A stretch of 5,142 bases of DNA, taken from the NCBI GenBank assembly GCA_019264505.1, contig JAHUZY010000249.1, positions 1 through 5,142 on the forward strand, given 5' to 3'. The notes beneath the pieces are model-generated. The model saw nothing but the letters and a program-made list of their open reading frames with translations, ran no database searches and was not told where the DNA came from. The DNA comes from Phenylobacterium sp. GTDB taxonomy: Bacteria; Pseudomonadota; Alphaproteobacteria; Caulobacterales; Caulobacteraceae. A program made the translations under genes and the position numbers. Each line of letters starts with the position of its first letter. The first letter of the stretch is position 1. Shown here one piece after another: positions 1 to 5,142 of this stretch.

Positions 1-30
1 GGCCGCTGCCAGGCGTCCGCGGGCACGCAC
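1..30 (-). CDS. rsmB: Start of a truncated gene, probably 16S rRNA cytosine methyltransferase RsmB (first 10 codons only)
   Basis: After the stop codon of the MAPEG gene (40-42), a GTG at 28-30 on the minus strand opens a frame that runs to the window edge and reads M-R-A-R-G-R-L-A-A-A. The same frame is closed just upstream by the MAPEG stop itself, so the start must lie inside 1-39, and GTG 28-30 is the only good candidate. A GAGG Shine-Dalgarno overlapping the MAPEG stop (38-41) sits 7 bases before it. The G-R-L-A-A-A string resembles the N-terminus of the RsmB/Fmu family (m5C967 of 16S rRNA), and from memory rsmB lies near guaB in Caulobacter. Ten codons cannot prove identity. That a gene starts here is fairly likely; that it is rsmB is a guess from context and a six-residue likeness. 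Confidence 0.4.
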   Translation of the reverse strand, partial: MRARGRLAAA

Positions 31-37
31 TGGGTGG

Positions 38-41
38 CCTC
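38..41 (-). promoter_or_regulatory. Shine-Dalgarno GAGG for the truncated left-edge gene
   Basis: On the minus strand GAGG overlaps the TGA stop of the MAPEG gene and is separated by 7 bases from the GTG at 28-30. This spacing is near ideal. It is the main evidence that a further coding region begins here and that it is translated from the same transcript as the upstream genes. Confidence 0.5.
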
Positions 42-435
42 ACAGGAAAATGGCCGCGACCACCATGCCGAGCCCGATCATGGCGGCGAACCAGACGAGA
101 CTGCGCACCATGGGGATCCCGGCCGCATAGATCGGGACGTAGAGGGCGCGGGCGACCACATAGATGATGCTGCCCCACAGGGTCAGGTCCCCCAGCTTAC
201 CGCCCAGATAGGCGACGATCACCGCGACGGCGAAGAAGGGGAAGGTCTCGAGGAAGTTGCGCAGGGCCCGGTCGAGGCGGGCGGCGACCCCATCGATGGG
301 CCGCACCTCGTCCCGCGGACCCGCCGCCCATTTCAGACCCTGCTGGCGGCGAGCGGCGGCCGCGCCCCAGAGGATCTGAATGAGCCCGATCAGGACGGCG
401 ACGGCGAGCAGCTTCAGCTCGATGGCCATGGTCAT
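40..435 (-). CDS. MAPEG-family four-helix membrane protein
   Basis: A 131-residue, very hydrophobic protein with four predicted membrane helices at about residues 6-26, 62-79, 84-105 and 111-130. Between helices 1 and 2 lies the MAPEG signature (R-x-x-R-A-x-x-N-x-x-E-x-F-P, residues 53-66, with E63), and R-A-L-Y with a following Pro is at 96-101. Family members include microsomal glutathione transferases and prostaglandin/leukotriene synthases in eukaryotes. Most bacterial homologues have no assigned substrate, so the function here is unknown. The start is 3 bases after the guaB stop, so it is almost certainly cotranscribed and possibly translationally coupled. Two ATGs compete: 433-435 (residue 1) and 427-429 (residue 3). 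A weak TAGG overlapping the guaB stop is spaced 8 bases from the second but only 2 from the first, so the true protein may be 129 residues. Confidence 0.85.
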   Translation of the reverse strand: MTMAIELKLLAVAVLIGLIQILWGAAAARRQQGLKWAAGPRDEVRPIDGVAARLDRALRNFLETFPFFAVAVIVAYLGGKLGDLTLWGSIIYVVARALYVPIYAAGIPMVRSLVWFAAMIGLGMVVAAIFL

Positions 436-438
436 GGC

Positions 439-3805
<3,367 letters not shown>

Positions 3806-3811
3806 GGACCG

Positions 3812-3817
3812 CCACCT
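3812..3817 (-). promoter_or_regulatory. Shine-Dalgarno AGGTGG for ppx
   Basis: AGGTGG on the minus strand is 6 bases before ATG 3803-3805. It supports this start and hence the N-terminal extension that precedes the first phosphate-binding motif. Confidence 0.65.
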
Positions 3818-3829
3818 GTCCCTTTACAG

Positions 3830-3841
3830 CCGGTCAGAAAA
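3830..3841. repeat. 12-bp direct repeat, copy 1 (CCGGTCAGAAAA)
   Basis: This 12-mer recurs exactly at 3938-3949 in the same orientation, 108 bases away. Copy 1 lies 25 bases upstream of the ppx ATG, within the presumed ppx leader. Its CGGTC also pairs with GACCG at 3842-3846 across a six-base A-rich loop, so this copy can form a small hairpin that copy 2 cannot. It may be a regulator-binding site; function unknown. Confidence 0.6.
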
Positions 3842-3867
3842 GACCGCCGGCTCGTTTCAGAGGCGAC

Positions 3868-3894
3868 TGTAGCAAGCGTACTCGCCCGCCGAAA
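3868..3894 (-). promoter_or_regulatory. Weak candidate promoter for ppx-rlmE
   Basis: On the minus strand GCTACA (3868-3873) resembles the -10 GCTANAWC of the Caulobacter housekeeping consensus. TTTCGGC (3888-3894), 14 bases upstream, is a poor match (4 of 7) to its TTGACGS -35. The spacing is allowed by that consensus, and the position, about 60 bases before the ppx ATG, is sensible. The prediction depends on the organism being Caulobacter-like and should be taken as tentative. Confidence 0.28.
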
Positions 3895-3937
3895 GGCGTC
3901 GCCTTGCGCCACATGACAGGATGATTACGTTCACCTC

Positions 3938-3949
3938 CCGGTCAGAAAA
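3938..3949. repeat. 12-bp direct repeat, copy 2 (CCGGTCAGAAAA)
   Basis: Exact second copy of the 12-mer found at 3830-3841. It ends 21 bases before the hspQ ATG, in or at the edge of the hspQ core promoter. CACCT precedes both copies, at different distances. A factor bound here would be placed to act on hspQ, and one bound at copy 1 on ppx. Confidence 0.6.
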
Positions 3950-3970
3950 CGTGGTGTACAAACCCCTGTC

Positions 3971-4300
3971 ATGGAACCTCGTCGCGCCAAGTACGCCATT
4001 GGTCAGGTGGTCCGGCACAGGATCTTCCCCTTCCGGGGCGTGATCTTTGATGTCGATCCCGAGTTCGCCAACAGCGAGGACTGGTGGCTGTCGATTCCCG
4101 TGGATGTGCGCCCCCACAAGGATCAGCCCTTCTACCACCTGCTGGCCGAGAACCAGGAAAGCGCCTACGTGGCCTATGTGTCCGAGCAGAACCTTCTGCC
4201 CGATGAGACGGGCGAGCCGGTCGCTCACCCCCAGGCCGCCCTGCTGTTCGATTCCTTCCACGGCGACCACTACACGCTGCGCCCCAGGATCAGCCACTAG
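3971..4300 (+). CDS. hspQ: Heat-shock protein HspQ (YccV-like, hemimethylated-DNA-binding domain family)
   Basis: HspQ is a small cytosolic stress protein. Enterobacterial members were named for heat induction and for effects on mutant DnaA stability, and a Yersinia homologue acts as a specificity enhancer of the Lon protease. The 109-residue product fits the family length of about 105. The conserved core is seen as K-Y-A-I-G-Q-V-V-R-H (7-16), F-R-G-V-I-F-D-V-D-P (21-30), a Trp pair W38-W39, P-F-Y-H-L-L (53-58) and Y-V-S-E-Q-N-L (69-75). ATG 3971 is the only sensible start, six residues before the core. No Shine-Dalgarno is visible in the 20 bases upstream, so the mRNA may have a very short leader. 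The gene is divergent from ppx. I could not find a clear heat-shock (RpoH) promoter in the intergenic region. Confidence 0.9.
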   Translation: MEPRRAKYAIGQVVRHRIFPFRGVIFDVDPEFANSEDWWLSIPVDVRPHKDQPFYHLLAENQESAYVAYVSEQNLLPDETGEPVAHPQAALLFDSFHGDHYTLRPRISH

Positions 4301-4311
4301 GCGCAATTTTT
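4278..4311 (+). terminator. Possible intrinsic terminator of hspQ
   Basis: TGCGCC (4278-4283) and GGCGCA (4300-4305) are perfectly complementary 6-bp arms. They enclose a 16-base loop and are followed by A and five Ts (4307-4311). The right arm begins at the last base of the hspQ stop codon. The GC-rich stem plus T-run fits a Rho-independent terminator; the large loop and short T-run make it a modest one. If real, phhA is transcribed from its own promoter. Confidence 0.42.
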
Positions 4312-4321
4312 AATCCGCCGA

Positions 4322-4339
4322 TTGACGTTTTCACGTCAA
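4322..4339. promoter_or_regulatory. Perfect inverted repeat upstream of phhA, candidate operator
   Basis: TTGACGT (4322-4328) and ACGTCAA (4333-4339) are perfect 7-bp arms around TTTC. Looser outer arms ATCCG (4313-4317) and CGGAT (4347-4351) flank it, and a TTCGAA palindrome follows at 4341-4346. The left arm begins with TTGACG, identical to a common alphaproteobacterial -35 element, though no clean -10 lies at the right distance. The site is 42 bases before the phhA ATG. The shape suits a dimeric regulator. It is unlike a terminator because the stem is AT-rich and no T-run follows. Confidence 0.5.
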
Positions 4340-4381
4340 ATTCGAACGGATATTTCCCCGCCCCCGGCGCATTCTCTCCCT

Positions 4382-5142
4382 ATGGACGGGAGCCACACTT
4401 CATCTGCGCCGCCATCCGGCGCCAGCGCCGACTGGACCATCGACCAGGGCTGGGACACCTATTCCCATGCCGAACACCAGGTCTGGACCACCCTCTATGA
4501 GCGCCAGACCGCGCTCCTTCAGGACCGCGCCTGCGAGCCCTTTCTCAAGGGCCTTGCAGCCCTGGACTTGCACGGCGACGGCATTCCTGACTTTCGCCAG
4601 ATCAACGCCGAGCTGATGAGCCTGACCGGTTGGCAAGTGGTCGCGGTCCCAGGTCTGGTCCCCGACGCCGTCTTCTTCGAGCACCTGGCCAATCGCCGCT
4701 TTCCCGCGGGGCGGTTCATCCGCACCCGTGATCAGCTGGACTACCTGCAGGAGCCAGACGTCTTTCACGACGTGTTCGGCCATGTGCCGATGCTCACCGA
4801 TCCCGTGTTCGCCGACTATATGGCCGCCTATGGCCGGGGCGGCATGCGGGCGCTCAGCAAGGGTCATCTGGCCCACCTCGCCCGCCTCTACTGGCACACG
4901 GTGGAGTTCGGCCTGATGCGCACCGACGCCGGTCTGCGCATCTATGGCGCCGGGATCGTCTCGTCCCGGGCGGAGTCGGTGTTCTGCCTGGACGATCCAT
5001 CGCCCCATCGCCTGGACTTCGACCTCGTCCGGGTGATGCGCACGCCCTACCGGATCGACGACTTCCAGCCGACCTACTTCGTCATCCCCTCGCTGGAGGA
5101 GCTGCTGGCCGCCAGTCTGCAGGACTTCGGACCCATCTATGA
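4382..5142 (+). CDS. phhA: Phenylalanine 4-hydroxylase (EC 1.14.16.1), 3' end beyond window
   Basis: PhhA uses Fe(II), O2 and a tetrahydropterin to convert phenylalanine to tyrosine, feeding tyrosine/homogentisate catabolism in the cytosol. The 253 codons present form the bacterial single catalytic domain without the mammalian ACT domain. The iron triad is H129 and H134 in F-H-D-V-F-G-H-V-P-M-L and E175 in W-H-T-V-E-F-G; the spacings of +5 and +41 match those of the Chromobacterium enzyme (H138, H143, E184). V-P-G-L-V-P (89-94), F-P-A-G-R-F-I-R (107-114) and I-Y-G-A-G-I-V-S-S (187-195) are also family-typical. The frame is open at the right edge near D-F-G-P-I-Y, so probably only 10-50 residues are missing. 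ATG 4382 fits the alignment but has no Shine-Dalgarno: the 25 bases before it are pyrimidine-rich. The companion pterin dehydratase gene phhB is not in the window. Confidence 0.96.
   Translation, partial: MDGSHTSSAPPSGASADWTIDQGWDTYSHAEHQVWTTLYERQTALLQDRACEPFLKGLAALDLHGDGIPDFRQINAELMSLTGWQVVAVPGLVPDAVFFEHLANRRFPAGRFIRTRDQLDYLQEPDVFHDVFGHVPMLTDPVFADYMAAYGRGGMRALSKGHLAHLARLYWHTVEFGLMRTDAGLRIYGAGIVSSRAESVFCLDDPSPHRLDFDLVRVMRTPYRIDDFQPTYFVIPSLEELLAASLQDFGPIY

Noticed and set aside
3901..3930. CTTG at 3903-3906 as a heat-shock (RpoH) -35 element for hspQ
   Set aside because: No CCCAT-like -10 follows at 13-17 bases, so heat-shock control is not supported by the sequence here.
3857..4306. 149-codon frame antisense to hspQ
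   Set aside because: Shadow of hspQ; no recognisable motif, and it covers the divergent promoter region. HspQ itself is clearly recognisable on the plus strand.
4400..5008. 202-codon frame antisense to phhA
   Set aside because: Composition typical of an antisense shadow. The plus strand encodes an intact hydroxylase with all iron ligands.

Overview
The window is GC-rich, gene-dense and has the housekeeping content of an alphaproteobacterium. The best guess is order Caulobacterales (Caulobacter/Phenylobacterium-like). This rests on high GC content, the protein sequences (an HspQ starting with an IGQxVRH core, a CBS-containing IMP dehydrogenase, an RlmE with a basic N-terminal extension, a short two-domain Ppx/GppA and a bacterial phenylalanine hydroxylase) and the gene order as I recall it. 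No database was searched, so the taxon is inference.

Minus strand, read right to left (3805 down to 1): a Ppx/GppA phosphatase gene overlaps rlmE (23S rRNA 2'-O-methyltransferase) by an ATGA junction. A 77-base gap with a promoter-like sequence follows, then guaB (IMP dehydrogenase). Three bases later comes a small four-helix MAPEG-family membrane protein gene. Its stop is followed at once by a Shine-Dalgarno and a GTG that probably opens a further gene (rsmB-like), cut off by the window edge after ten codons.

Plus strand, read left to right (3971 to 5142): hspQ (small heat-shock/Lon-associated protein) is divergent from ppx across a 165-base intergenic region. A probable terminator follows, then an 81-base gap with a strong inverted repeat, then phhA (phenylalanine 4-hydroxylase), which runs off the right edge after 253 codons.

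Functionally, the minus-strand cluster touches guanine nucleotide metabolism (GuaB makes XMP for GTP; Ppx/GppA enzymes hydrolyse polyphosphate and/or pppGpp) and ribosome maturation (RlmE, possibly RsmB). A link to growth-rate and stringent control is plausible but inferred. The plus-strand pair is a stress protein gene and an amino-acid catabolic gene, probably separate transcription units.

I see no mobile element, CRISPR array, tRNA, rRNA or defence system. The main unexplained signals are an exact 12-bp direct repeat bracketing the ppx/hspQ divergent promoter region, a perfect 7-bp-arm inverted repeat before phhA, a polyarginine C-terminal tail on Ppx, and the lack of Shine-Dalgarno sequences in front of both plus-strand genes. 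I found no convincing undescribed system; most of the window is a conserved core-genome region.
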